Source of the DNA: Eledone cirrhosa
Lineage: Eukaryota > Mollusca > Cephalopoda > Octopoda > Eledonidae
Assembly: GCA_964016885.1 (NCBI GenBank)
Contig: OZ024743.1
Span: 182,522,018 to 182,586,017, forward strand
Length of the DNA stretch: 64,000 nt
Reading direction: 5' to 3'
Below the pieces are notes generated by a model, which was given only the letters and a program-made list of their open reading frames with translations, did no database searches and was not told where the DNA came from. The translations under genes were made by a program, and so were the position numbers. Positions 11,756-23,800 of the stretch are shown in pieces. Position 1 is the stretch's first letter. The number at the start of each line of letters is the position of its first letter.

Positions 11756-13420
11756 GCCAGATATTTTGGGAGTGGGTACACGATGATGTATCAACACAGG
11801 AAGGGTGAAAGGCATTGACAGGAACAGAAAAAAGATATATTATACTAAGTACTGCAGGACATTTTATCCTGTGTTCTATAGATTCTGACACTTTAGTCAT
11901 TTGTCTTTGAAAATCAATCATTAGTTGTTAAAAACATAGTTCATAAATCAGAAATGAAATGGTGGGGCAGGAGTACAATTTCAAGATAAGCAAAAAAAAA
12001 ACCCAAAAAACATGACAATTTTGTGTCAATGATATGTACCGGGATCAAATTCTCTTCATACCTGCCACAGAGGACAAAAGTTGAGGCCAAACACAGGAAT
12101 AAATAATTTACAATTTAATTGATTGATTACACAAGGGGAGAGAAAAAAGACTAGACAAAGCAACGATGGGATATTGTGATGTGCATGCCTTACCCAAGGG
12201 CATCAATGAGTTTAAATAAAATGGGTATCAAGAGTGGTAAACTTGACTTACCAGGAGCCGACCATTTATTACATGTAGTAAAAAAATTGCAATATCGCTC
12301 TCATATTTTATTGTTTTACATTCCTATTTTCTTTCTAAAAATTATCACCATTATTTTGACATAGTATTTTCTGTGCAATGCCTTTCTTTGAACAAACTTA
12401 CAATAAATGAAACAAGAATTACCATTCAAATATACACACTTCACTCATTATTGATACATAGAAAACAGTGGTTTGTATTTTTTAAGAGGTTACAGTAATC
12501 CAAACAAGACATTAAATGTTTAAAATAACAATAACAGTTGTTCGAATGTTACCATGGAGGTATTTAATTCTTAATATTTCAGGATAAAATTCCCTTTCTC
12601 AAAAGAAAAGTGACCAAGAAAGATAACCCTATTTTTCTTATGCTGACATTTCTGACTCATTATTATTATTATTAACATTTAATGTTCTATTTGTATTGCT
12701 GTAGCTCTCTTGAAAAAAAAAAATAAAAAAAAAAATAAAAAGTCGTGAGGGAGATTAACTCTTGTTTTCAAGACTTGCTTCAAGCAAAATACACCACCCT
12801 CTTACTAATAGTTTTAATTTTAATTTGATAACACTGAGGTGTTTTCATAAATGAAAACTGCAAAGAGAAAAATAACTCGTGTTGAATTTAGAATTTAGAA
12901 TTTTTTAAAAAAATTTACCAAAAGAATTGAATTTTTTTTAATGTATCCATTATTGATTATTTTTACATACAACTTCAGTTTATGAAAACATCGGTTTTTA
13001 TCAATTTGACAATGAAAAAAATAAATTTAAATAAAATGAATACTTCACCAAACCCCTGAAACACATACAAATTTATACATTTTTCTTAAAATATAAATAA
13101 AATGTTTTTGTTAGTTTTTTTAATTATAAAGTTACTAATTTTGCTACTAAATTTTAAAACAAAAATACCCCCACGCGATTTCAAATATTAATGGTACAAT
13201 ATATATCAAAAGAAAGAAATTTGTAAGAAAAATTACAGAATGACAAAAGAAAACTACTAATTAGAATTTATCAAGTAGGCAACCATTAAACCTAATTAGT
13301 GAGGCTGTACAACATAAATAGGGCATAAACTAGATCTTGTTACCCTTCTTTGGTTTCAACTAAATGTTTCACAATGCTATCAATTTGAATCTGCAGAAGA
13401 TATTTTTCTATCTATTTTTT
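11756..13420. other. No gene seen; AT-rich
   Basis: Long A/T runs (11992, 12713-12740, 12900-12950) and no recognisable coding or repeat family. Short open frames are AT-biased and match nothing known. Confidence 0.55.
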
Positions 13421-13422
13421 AT

Positions 13423-13638
13423 TTAACCCTTAAAATTCTGTAATTATTTATGAGCAAATATCTAAAAATACATCTGTTAATTCAAATGTTTATAGTATAT
13501 TTACTATTGGCTAGATTGTGAAAATTTGCAGTATTAAAGATTTTAATTTTCAATGTGATGAAGCTTTAGTGCTGTTTTGTACTTTTCAACAATGTCTTAC
13601 TAATATAGTTTCATTTGGTACTGGACACTAATAATTAA
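13423..13638. repeat. TTAA-MITE family 3, degenerate copy
   Basis: Lies between TTAA at 13423 and TTAA at 13635. The internal blocks CATCTGTTAATTCAAATGTT, TATAGTATATTTACTATTGG and TTTCATTTGGTACTGGACAC match the copy at 17993-18217. The termini have drifted. Confidence 0.65.
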
Positions 13639-13979
13639 TGAACAATGTATATATCTACATTCATATAACAATGTGTGCATGTGTGTGTATATAGATATAT
13701 ATATAGAGAGGGAGAGATAGTTGGTTGGTGTGTAACGTTAAGTTACAGATGGTTCACCAGTTTAAGCACTCAATACTATTATATGGATCCAGCTACCAAG
13801 CTAGGATCCATCTTTTGTGTTGTCACCGGTTATTGGTAGCCCCAACATATACAGTGTTAATAAACAGGTAGGAGTGATCGCGACTGATCCTACCATCAGC
13901 TGATCAATTGTAAAACGTATGTCAGATGGGAATAAAACATAAGATGCCAAATTGATACTTCGTTCCTGCCTGCCTATAT

Positions 13980-14040
13980 ATATCATCATCATCATCGTTT
14001 AATGTCTATCTTCCACGCTAGCATGGGTATATGCCGGGGT
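13980..14040 (-). repeat. PHD-LINE-type 3' tail stub
   Basis: (ATC)n followed by GTTTAATGTCTATCTTCCAC and GCTAGCATGGGTATATG. It directly abuts the mariner-like relic. Confidence 0.7.
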
Positions 14041-14170
14041 GTTGAAAATTTCCTTTCTTTGGATAAAAGAAAATACAGGAGGATCAGTTAATTATGATTT
14101 TATTCAATATTCTCCTCTCAGATTTACATACTTATTGCAGCGGTCCTACCTCTCCTGTAAAGGTAATAGC
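14036..14170 (-). pseudogene. C-terminal relic of a mariner-like transposase
   Basis: The minus-strand frame reads LQER-stop-DRCNKYVNLRGEY followed by a basic stretch. This matches the usual mariner C-terminus pattern LQxRWxKCxxLxGDYxE. The next bases end in AATTTTCAACACCCC, as expected just inside a mariner terminus. Only about 40 codons remain, with stops. Confidence 0.5.
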
Positions 14171-14365
14171 TATACTCTTAAGCCAGGAACTTTTCAGTAC
14201 CCCAATATATCATTCAAAAATTCAAAACATCCAGATCTATCCACCATAAAGAGAGAAAGCTATTTGTTTAAAATCTTCAACTTTGCCATATTTGGTCTCA
14301 AATACTATTTTTCTCAATTTCATCTGTATATAAATCAATTGATTAATGGAGCTTCATCAATGAAG

Positions 14366-16888
14366 TGTTCAAGTTGATCAACAGAACAGCCTGCTTGTGA
14401 AACTAATAACTCTTCAGTTGATCAACAGAACAGCCTACTTGTGAAACTAATAACTGTTCAGTTGATCAACAGAACAGCCTACTTGTGAAGCTAATAACTC
14501 TTCAGTTGATCAACAGAACAGCCTACTTGTGAAGCTAATAACTCTTCAGTTGATCAACAGAACAGCCTACTTGTGAAACTAATAACTCTTCAGTTGATCA
14601 ACAGAACAGCCTACTTGTGAAACTAATAACTCTTCAGTTGATCAACAGAACAGCCTACTTGTGAAACTAATAACTGTTCAGTTGATCAACAGAACAGCCT
14701 ACTTGTGAAGCTAATAACTCTTCAGTTGATCAACAGAACAGCCTACTTGTGAAACTAATAACTGTTCAGTTGATCAACAGAACAGCCTACTTGTGAAACT
14801 AATAACTGCTCAGTTGATCAACAGAACAGCCTGCTTGTGAAACTAATAACTGTTCAGTTGATCAACAGAACAGCCTGCTTGTGAAACTAATAACTGTTCA
14901 GTTGATCAACAGAACAGCCTACTTGTGAAACTAATAACTGTTCAGTTGATCAACAGAGCAGCCTGCTTGTGAAACTAATAACTGTTCAGTTGATCAACAG
15001 AGCAGCCTGCTTGTGAAACTAATAACTGTTCAGTTGATCAACAGAACAGCCTACTTGTGAAACTAATAACTCTTCAGTTGATCAACAGAACAGCCTACTT
15101 GTGAAACTAATAACTCTTCAGTTGATCAACAGAACAGCCTACTTGTGAAGCTAATAACTCTTCAGTTGATCAACAGAACAGCCTACTTGTGAAACTAATA
15201 ACTGTTCAGTTGATCAACAGAACAGCCTACTTGTGAAGCTAAAAACTTCAGTTGATCAACAGAACAGCCTACTTGTGAAGCTAAAAACTTCAGTTGATCA
15301 ACAGAACAGCATACTTGTGAAACTAATAACTGTTCAGTTGATCAACAGAACAGCCTACTTGTGAAGCTAATAACTGTTCAGTTGATCAACAGAACAGCCT
15401 ACTTGTGAAACTAATAACTGTTCAGTTGATCAACAGAGCAGCCTGCTTGTGAAACTAATAACTGTTCAGTTGATCAACAGAGCAGCCTGCTTGTGAAACT
15501 AATAACTGTTCAGTTGATCAACAGAACAGCCTACTTGTGAAACTAATAACTCTTCAGTTGATCAACAGAACAGCCTACTTGTGAAACTAATAACTCTTCA
15601 GTTGATCAACAGAACAGCCTACTTGTGAAGCTAATAACTCTTCAGTTGATCAACAGAACAGCCTACTTGTGAAACTAATAACTGTTCAGTTGATCAACAG
15701 AACAGCCTACTTGTGAAGCTAAAAACTTCAGTTGATCAACAGAACAGCCTACTTGTGAAGCTAAAAACTTCAGTTGATCAACAGAACAGCATACTTGTGA
15801 AACTAATAACTGTTCAGTTGATCAACAGAACAGCCTACTTGTGAAGCTAATAACTGTTCAGTTGATCAACAGAACAGCCTACTTGTGAAACTAATAACTG
15901 TTCAGTTGATCAACAGAACAGCCTACTTGTGAAGCTAATAACTGTTCAGTTGATCAACAGAACAGCCTACTTGTGAAACTAATAACTGTTCAGTTGATCA
16001 ACAGAACAGCCTGCTTGTGAAGCTAATAACTCTTCAGTTGATCAACAGACCAGCCTACTTGTGAAGCTAAAAACTTCAGTTGATCAACAGAACAGCCTAC
16101 TTGTGAAGCTAATAACTGTTCAGTTGATCAACAGAACAGCCTACTTGTGAAGCTAATAACTCTTCAGTTGATCAACAGAACAGCCTGCTTGTGAAGCTAA
16201 TAACTGTTCAGTTGATCAACAGAACAGCCTACTTGTGAAGCTAAAAACTTCAGTTGATCAACAGAACAGCCTACTTGTGAAGCTAAAAACTTCAGTTGAT
16301 CAACAGAACTACTTGTGAAGCTAAAAACTTCAGTTGATCAACAGAACAGCCTACTTGTGAAGCTAATAACTGTTCAGTTGATCAACAGAACAGCCTACTT
16401 GTGAAGCTAAAAACTTCAGTTGATCAACAGAACAGCCTACTTGTGAAACTAATAACTGTTCAGTTGATCAACAGAACAGCCTACTTGTGAAGCTAATAAC
16501 TGTTCAGTTGATCAACAGAACAGCCTACTTGTGAAGCTAATAACTCTTCAGTTGATCAACAGAACAGCCTACTTGTGAAGCTAATAACTCTTCAGTTGAT
16601 CAACAGAACAGCCTACTTGTGAAACTAATAACTGTTCAGTTGATCAACAGAACAGCCTGCTTGTGAAGCTAAAAACTTCAGTTGATCAACAGAACAGCCT
16701 ACTTGTGAAACTAATAACTGTTCAGTTGATCAACAGAACAGCCTACTTGTGAAGCTAATAACTGTTCAGTTGATCAACAGAACAGCCTGCTTGTGAAGCT
16801 AATAACTGTTCAGTTGATCAACAGAACAGCCTGCTTGTGAAGCTAATAACTGTTCAGTTGATCAACAGAACAGCCTGCTTGTGAAACT
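14366..16888. repeat. Satellite array, 44-bp monomer x about 58
   Basis: Monomer GTTCAGTTGATCAACAGAAC-AGCCTACTTGTGAAACTAAT-AACT. I counted 58 occurrences of the core GTTGATCAAC, spaced mostly 44 bp apart, with shorter 42-bp and about 38-bp variants (AAGCTAAAAACTT). The core is a perfect 10-bp palindrome. Variant letters (GAACAG/GAGCAG, CTACTT/CTGCTT, AAACTA/AAGCTA, ACTGTT/ACTCTT) define a higher-order pattern. The array lies downstream of the carrier gene. The frame is broken by the unit length, so it is not coding. Confidence 0.97.
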
Positions 16889-16990
16889 ATAAGTGGCTAT
16901 CCACAGACATATCTCTAACGTAATTCTTAGAGATTCATCATAATACAGTGCGACAAACCTGGCTCTGAATTACAGGTACAGGCCATCTGA
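16866..16990 (-). repeat. Parent dispersed repeat bordering the satellite
   Basis: In reverse the sequence runs GATGAATCTCTAAGAATTAC, GTTAGAGATATGTCTGTGGA, GCCACTTATAGTTTCACAAG, then enters the first monomer. The same order (GCTGAATCTTCCTGAGAATT, ATGTCTATGCCACTCAGCCA) occurs at 57300-57400, so this is the body of a dispersed repeat whose tail is the monomer. Confidence 0.65.
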
Positions 16991-17479
16991 TGAGTTTCTG
17001 AACAGTTTAGTCTACCCAATTTTTCTCACAAAGCATGGACCGACTCAAAAGTACAGTAAATGACACTTGCCCAGCAATGTACCACTGTCAGATCAAACTC
17101 AAGAGACTTAATGATTGTAAAACAAACCTCAACCATTCAGCTATGTGGTGTCCACAGTGTATATAAATACATTCTAGCTAGTGTAACTGGTATTATGTAT
17201 GCTAAACAGCCCCACAACTCCCTAAAAACTCAACATTAGTGGAGCAGATGATATAGTTCAAAAGAAAAATATCGGGGGGGGGGGGGGGGAAGCGGGTGTT
17301 AAAATAATATCAACATCTATTCATATTTAGATAAATTTTTCAAAATCATAATTCTGAGAACCACAAACTAGAATACCCTAAAGTGACAGCAAGACAAGTG
17401 CTCTACCGGCTCAATATCTACACAAATCTTCAATACAACAATTATAATTATATATTCACCTATTTATTTGCCCCATTGA
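16991..17479. other. No gene; poly-G tract
   Basis: Single-copy-looking sequence with a run of about 17 G at 17273-17290. Nothing else is recognised. Confidence 0.5.
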
Positions 17480-17489
17480 TACCAAACCC

Positions 17490-17860
17490 AGAACCCCCTC
17501 TGATTTTACCATATTACTGTTTGTATTGAAATCTTTATCTAAAAACCTGCCATTATAATTTTATGTGACATAAGGAATCAGTTATATTACTAAATCCTTC
17601 AAATTCTTGATTTTAAAAATGATTTGAAAATCATAAGCAATGTCTTTCATTGGGAATATGGTGAGGAAAGGGTTAAAGACCGTCTTTCATTAGAATTATG
17701 GTAATGAAAGGGTTAATGACAGTGTCTTTCATTGGAAATCTGGTAATGAAAGGGTTAATGTCACAGACAGTGTATTTCATTAGAAATATGGTAATGAAAG
17801 GGTTAATGACATAGACAGTGTCTTTCATTGAAAATATGGTGATGAAAGGGATAAAATATC
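17490..17860. repeat. TTAA-MITE family 2 relic with its end expanded into a minisatellite
   Basis: 17500-17640 is MITE body (TTATAATTTTATGTGACATA, GTTATATTACTAAATCCTTC). From 17641 the terminus TCTTTCATTGGGAATATGG plus GAAAGGGTTAA is repeated five times at irregular spacings of about 40-58 bp. Confidence 0.75.
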
Positions 17861-17992
17861 AACAAGGAAAATATAAATGACCCAAACAATATAAAGATTG
17901 ACCCAATCTATTGCAATATTTTGTTTTATCCCTTAGTTCTGAGTTCAAATCATTCCAGGGTCTAGTTTTCTTTTTCATTTCTCCAAGTTTTA

Positions 17993-18217
17993 TTAACTCA
18001 ACATCCTGTAATGATTCAGCAGAAAACATCTAAAAACAGGTTAATTTAAATGTTTATAGTATCTTAACTAGTGGACAGATCTTTGTGAAAATTTGCAATA
18101 GACTAAAATAAATATTTAGATTTTTAGTGTAAGGCTGTCATAGTGCCTTACACTTTTGTATTTTTCAAGGCTGACTTGCTAATGATATTTCATGTGGTAC
18201 AGGATGTTAACAGTTAA
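17993..18217. mobile_element. TTAA-MITE family 3, best copy
   Basis: TTAA at 17993-17996 and 18214-18217 flank about 217 bp. The left end reads CTCAACATCCTGTA and the reversed right end CTGTTAACATCCTGTA, so terminal inverted repeats are visible. No coding sequence. TTAA targets are used by piggyBac and Kolobok transposases; the partner is not known. Confidence 0.7.
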
Positions 18218-19283
18218 ACAAATACCGATACATTATACTTGGTATAATTAACTCTGCAGCTCCCTTTTTACAATTAGTTTGAATCTAAGAAAATATTGTC
18301 TATTTCCTATGAGGTTTATAAAATAAATACCAAGTATGTAATAACTACGCTCCTTTCTGAAAATTTATAGTGTGGTTCAAATGGGAAAAAATATTTTACC
18401 TACTTTAAACACAAATGTAACAAACACCACCTATATATAAGAAAAGCATCAATATCATATCTTGATTTCCTTCCCTCTTAAGTCTGGGTCAATGAAATAG
18501 ACTGTAAACCATGTCATCAATAGCAAACCCTTTACACACTCAAAAGAAATCCTTATTAAAACATCAATGGAACACATGTATATAATCTGATAGCTAATAC
18601 AATCACGCACTTCAACTTTCTACAAGATACTTTACTGATAAGTCCATTACTTATAAGAGACTTCATTACAGTGCTGGGAACACAAACAAGTTTCATAGCT
18701 CACTATATTGTTCTTGTGTTATATAGCAATGATATGATGGCTGACAAAAGAAAGGTTACAGATTCACTAAAAACAAAATAGTGATAAAGTCTTTAAAAAG
18801 AAGAGTTAAAAAAAAAAAAGATTCCCAAAATCAGTGATATACCAAATATTTAACTATGTAGTGGAAACTACACACCTTAGAAAGGCACAGGGTTATTTTA
18901 TTATTATTATTGCTTAGAAGCAAGGGTTATTGGTGAAACTAATACAGTCAGAAATATAGTGAAGAGTTTAAAAAATAAAATATAACTACAAAGAAAATAT
19001 TTCTCGTATTTGACAACCAACTAAAATCATAATTGACCCTATGAGAAATATATAAATAGAATGAATTCTGAGAGTGATAAAACTAAACAGGTGTAGTTTT
19101 TAAATAGATTTCCTTCTATTGCACTCAAATGAAATCATTTATTTTTTATTATGTTTTGTATGTTAAATAGCGTGACAAGTAATTGAGGAACGGGGAAGAA
19201 GATATTCTTCTGAGTTGATAAAATCTTGAAAACATTAAAAAACAAATACAAAGTTGCGTTAACCCTTTTGATAAGAAACTGTC
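18218..19283. other. No gene seen
   Basis: AT-rich, single-copy-looking sequence with no recognised family. Confidence 0.5.
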
Positions 19284-19287
19284 TTAA

Positions 19288-19489
19288 CCCTTTAGCATTT
19301 ACATTACTCTATATTTACTATTGTATTTTTATGGTAAAAACTTTTCCTCACATATCAAATCCATGAGATTTTGATATTTATTTTGAGAACAATACCATAA
19401 CATCAGTATGAGCAGCTGGTTACAGCCAGTTTGAAGAGAAAGAGGTAAGACAATTCTGGCCAGATATGGCTGGTTTAAAGGCTAAAGGG
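19288..19489. mobile_element. piggyBac-type MITE (TTAA family 1)
   Basis: TTAA at 19284-19287 and 19490-19493. The left end is CCCTTTAGCATTTACA and the right end GGCTAAAGGG. The inner blocks GAGATTTTGATATTTATTTT, GAGAACAATA and GGTAAGACAATTCTGGCCAG match the end region of the deleted piggyBac element at 53304-54355. 202 bp, non-coding, presumably moved by the piggyBac transposase. Confidence 0.8.
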
Positions 19490-19493
19490 TTAA

Positions 19494-20160
19494 ATAGTCT
19501 TTCTATATGGAGCTGATCATTTTAAATAGTTTTTATATTTATCTAAAAACTATCAATCATAAATTTATAAGAACCTTTGTTAAGTTATGTTCCAAACACC
19601 AACGATCCATCATAATGAGATAGTTATATTACTAAATCACTCCAAATTCTAGATTACTTTCAAAATGATCTGAAAGTAATAGGCAGTGTCTTTCATGAGA
19701 AATATGGTAACAAAAGGCTTAAGAAAGACATCTTATTGTGTGAGTGAGAAGAAATAGATAAGAGCCACAACAAACTATGCTGAAGCCATGTAAAAGTTCA
19801 TTTTTAGATGATAGTTTGCCGGGAGGTTAATAATAATAATAATGTTAATATTAAACAGAAAAATAGTAGCAATGATTATTATGTTTATCACTATACAAGC
19901 AATTTATGTTTCCAATTGTTCTAAAGAGATTTAGCTAAATCATTGCAGATGTTTCACTTTAACCCACCCGAAACTTCCATCATATAAATAAGCTTTAATT
20001 ATAATTTTATGTAAGAACTTTTAAGTTATGTTCCAAACAACTTAAAAATAAGAAATTTAGTTATATTACTAAATTTTTGACTACTTTCAAAATTATTTGA
20101 AAACCATAGGTAGTATCTTTCATAAGAAATATGTTAACGAAAGGGTTAATGCCATGAATT
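19494..20160. repeat. Two adjoining TTAA-MITE family 2 relics
   Basis: 19500-19735 and 19965-20150 both contain ATAATTTTATGTAAGAAC-like, AGTTATATTACTAAAT, ACTTTCAAAATGATCTGAAA and TCTTTCATGAGAAATATGG blocks ending near AAAGGGTTAA. The first is partly rearranged. Confidence 0.65.
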
Positions 20161-20361
20161 CTACCACATACAGACAAATCTATCATTTATATCAGATTTT
20201 TTTTTTTACATGTACTCTGAAAGACTAATACAAATTATCACCATTATTAACATCATTACCATTATTATTATTATCATTATTATTATTATCATTATGAGTG
20301 GTTTATCTGAAAAGATCTTACAGAACTGTTAAAAAAAACATAAGTACATTGTATTTTTTTG

Positions 20362-20392
<31 letters not shown>

Positions 20393-20571
20393 GTGAAACA
20401 ACATATTAAATATGAATGGATAAAATTAATGAAAATGATGTGATTTTTTTTTTTTTTTACTTGTGATATTTGTGAAAGCTAAATAATAAAATAAGTCAAT
20501 GCTATGTCCTTTCAAACAAATTCAATGTTTTGAGAAGGGTTACAGTGTCTGAAGGACCAGTGAAGGTTCGC
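20161..20571. other. No gene; (ATT)n and poly-T runs
   Basis: Trinucleotide runs at 20240-20295 and 20365-20395 and T runs at 20198 and 20448. Probably just past the 3' end of the carrier transcript. Confidence 0.5.
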
Positions 20572-20577
20572 TTTATT
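20572..20577 (-). promoter_or_regulatory. Candidate polyadenylation signal of the SLC25A32-like gene
   Basis: AATAAA on the minus strand about 100 nt after the stop codon, within CAAATAAAGCG. It is the first canonical hexamer after the stop. The transcript may also extend further, because the downstream DNA is AT-rich with more hexamers. Confidence 0.5.
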
Positions 20578-20675
20578 TGTTTCTCCTTTTTTTTTCATTT
20601 TTCTTTTTCTTTCTTTTTTTTAAAGAGGGAATTTGCTTTAAATTTGTTTGTTTTTAACAGACCTTTGTTACCGTT

Positions 20676-20829
20676 TCAAGTTTTCCACTGGTCTGATTTC
20701 ACTGAATGGTTCGTCTGATGAAGTGAAGTGATGTACTCGTAAACTAGTAAAACGATGCATATGTTGGGAGTGACATGAACCATGTAGACTGGAAATCCTT
20801 TGTACAATCCTCGTAATCTTCCTTCATTT
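20676..20829 (-). CDS. SLC25A32: SLC25A32-like terminal exon with stop
   Basis: Terminal coding exon of 154 nt with acceptor TTTCTGTCCAG. It completes the split Arg codon and encodes [12 protein letters not shown], then [20 protein letters not shown] and a polar tail ending in KSDQWKT before TGA at 20676-20678. The order 'matrix helix, GLYKGF, TP, transmembrane helix, VYE' is that of the last SLC25 helix. The usual PNLIRVTP is altered to PVYMVHVTP, which loses the conserved Asn and Arg. Confidence 0.8.
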
Positions 20830-23800
20830 CTGGACAGAAAAAGAAAAGAGTCCAGTAGGAATAGAATTCACCAAATGAGAAGAGCAAGAAAATGCTGTAC
20901 ATGAGGTGAGAAAGCTTAGGTGAAATTGTTAACTGATTTAAACAATAGAAGTCAATAAAATACAGTTCAATAATTGCCAATAACCACATAAACACATGAA
21001 TAACATGTGGTAGAGTTATGTGTATTCTACATGAAATCGTAACCGAGTTTTACTGTGGAATAAGAACAAAAATTAATTACTCTTGGCTCCCAAATAATAG
21101 TGGTGGAATAAGAGGGGGTAATTAGTAATTTTTCTAAGTTGACTTCCCCGATTTTTTTTAAAAACCAAAATTAGACGTTTAGTTTACATATTGAGACCCA
21201 AATCCATCCGATTAATTTTATAACATATGGGATTACTAAAAATGTTCTTTTTTTGTTATGTAAAATGTTTTTTTAATGTATAAAGAAAATTGTCGCAGGA
21301 ATGCTATAACTTAAAATAAGATTTCGGCGGAGATTGATTAGCAAAATTTAACAGGGGAGTTGGGATGGGTATGAAAAATTAATGGGGGAGGGGGGGGGGG
21401 GGGGGGGGCAGATGATTATTTGAGACCTGAGAGTAATCCCCCATACAAGACACAAATAACCATAATAATAGTCACTCACAATATATAATAGTTGAGAGTT
21501 TCTGAGAGCTCTGGGAGGTTCAACTCATTCAATCACTCGTCCATTTTTTTTTTCCATTTCAAGTAACTATAATTTATTGTGATTGACTATTATTAAGGTC
21601 ATTTATGTTGGGAGACACACATTTGAAATTTCAGATTTTCCGAATGCTTCAAGTCAACATCTTTGTCTACATATAATTTCATGTGAATCATCATCTTATT
21701 CATTGTTTTATGTCCGTTCTTCCACGCTATCATGGGTTAGACGGTTTGTCCTGTTGTAGGCAATGCCAGGTAAGATGACCATGTCTTGCTCATACAGAAC
21801 TGATTTGGGCTTGATTTCTACAATTGGATGCCCTTCCTAACACCAACCTCATTTACAGTGAGTACTGGGTGCTTTTTACCGTGACACCTACACGACCACT
21901 TTACAGTGGGGCGGGCACATACTGTCTATATGCTTCAGCTTGTACCTGTGGGAAGTTAGGTATGACTTCTAAAATAATAATTAACTATTATTATTAATAA
22001 CAGCAGTAGATTGGCAGTACCAGTAGAGGGTCAGACACCATGCTTTGCAGCATAGAGTTACGGCCTTTTATCGTCTGAGTTCAAATCCCGCCGAGGTTAA
22101 CTTTGCCTTTCGTCCTTACAGGGTTGATAAAATAAAGTACCAGTAATACATTGAGGTTCATTGCTGGCCTTGTGCCAAAAGTAGAAACAATTATGTATGG
22201 TCCCGCAACAGAGTGTTATAGGGGTGCCATATGCCATATGGACATATGGCGTATCTAAGGCTTTTTTTAAACCTGGTGGAGCCCATCTCCTCTCCATGTC
22301 TGAATACAGCAGATTTCTTCCAGAGAAGGGTGGAAGTGGGAGAGAGATAGAGGAAGAATTGACAAAAAAAAACAGTATCCTAAAAGTGTCATTGATGCAT
22401 TTTTGACTCTACAAAGTGCATCGAGGATGAATCAGCTTGGCTGTGCAGATATTTCTCTAGTCTCACAGGAAAGTGTAAAGTCAACATACAAATTAATAAA
22501 AAAAAGAAACAAACATATGTGCTAATTTTAGAGTGCTGACACTGCTTGCATTTGTGAAATATGCCATCTTGTAGTAAATATTGATTTACTGGCAGCTCGG
22601 TCTTGGGAAGGGCATCCATGTGTAGAAACCAAACCAAAATACAGATCCATATGAGCACGATGTGGTCTCGGGACCTGACTTCTCTCAAAATGTGAACTCG
22701 TCTAACCCATGCAAACATGGAAAATGGACGCATGATGATGATGATGATGATGATGCCAGGTTGGTCCAGGCCATTGAAAGAGATTGGGCAATATAGTTCT
22801 TGACAGGGCAGTCACACCATTAATCACAATAGATCTACTTGATCAGGGTTGATCTAGGGCGCAACATGTGGGTTGATCTGGGGCTCAGCAACATGAGAGT
22901 TGACTTGGGGTACAACAACATGAGAGTTGACTTGGGGTACAACAACATGAGAGTTGATCTAGGACTCAATAACAACAGAAACATGAGTTAATCTAGGGCT
23001 AAACAACAATACAATAATCTATTGAACCATGAATAACTTTAAAAAAAAAAGAGAAAGAAACTCGCAACCAAACAGCCAGCCAAGGATAGCAACAAATTTA
23101 TTATATTATTATTATTATGTCTAGAGCAGCGGATTGGCAGTAATCGGTAGAGCATCTGACAACATGCTTCACAACATAGTTACATCCCTTTACATTATGT
23201 GTTCAAATCCTTCCATGGTTAGCTTTGCCTTTCATCCTTACGGGGTCGATAAAATAAAGCACCAGTAATACACTGGGGATCGATTTAATCGACTTTCTCA
23301 TCTCCAAAATTGTTAGCCTTGTGTCTAAATCAGAAACCATTATTTCCCCCTTATTGCAATGAAAGAAATTATTACAATTTTACTACTGTAACAGTAAACA
23401 GGGAGAAGAAATTAAGTTTTCTAATTACTCCCAGATCCCAAATAATGGGAAGCAGCATTTGCTTAAATTCGTATAAACACGTGGGGGAGGGGGGCTGTAG
23501 AGCATGTGTTCGTAAATATGGGATTTCTTGATTTCTTGTAATGTTTTTTTTATCATATATAATTTTTTTTAATGTAAAACAAGGAGAAGAAATTAGATTC
23601 TCCAGCTACTGTATCAATATAAATCACAATAAAATTTTGCCAGAAATAGATTAACAAAAATGGGGGGGGGGGGGGGGGGCTACGCTCCTGTACACAATCT
23701 ATGTCTCATGATATGGCTATCATCTGACAAGATGACAGAATCATCGTTGGTGGTGTATGCATGTGTGCATCATTGGATTGTATAAAGGTATGTGCATATG

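Noticed and set aside
14366..16888. CRISPR array
   Set aside because: Repeats are contiguous without unique spacers, and the window is clearly eukaryotic.
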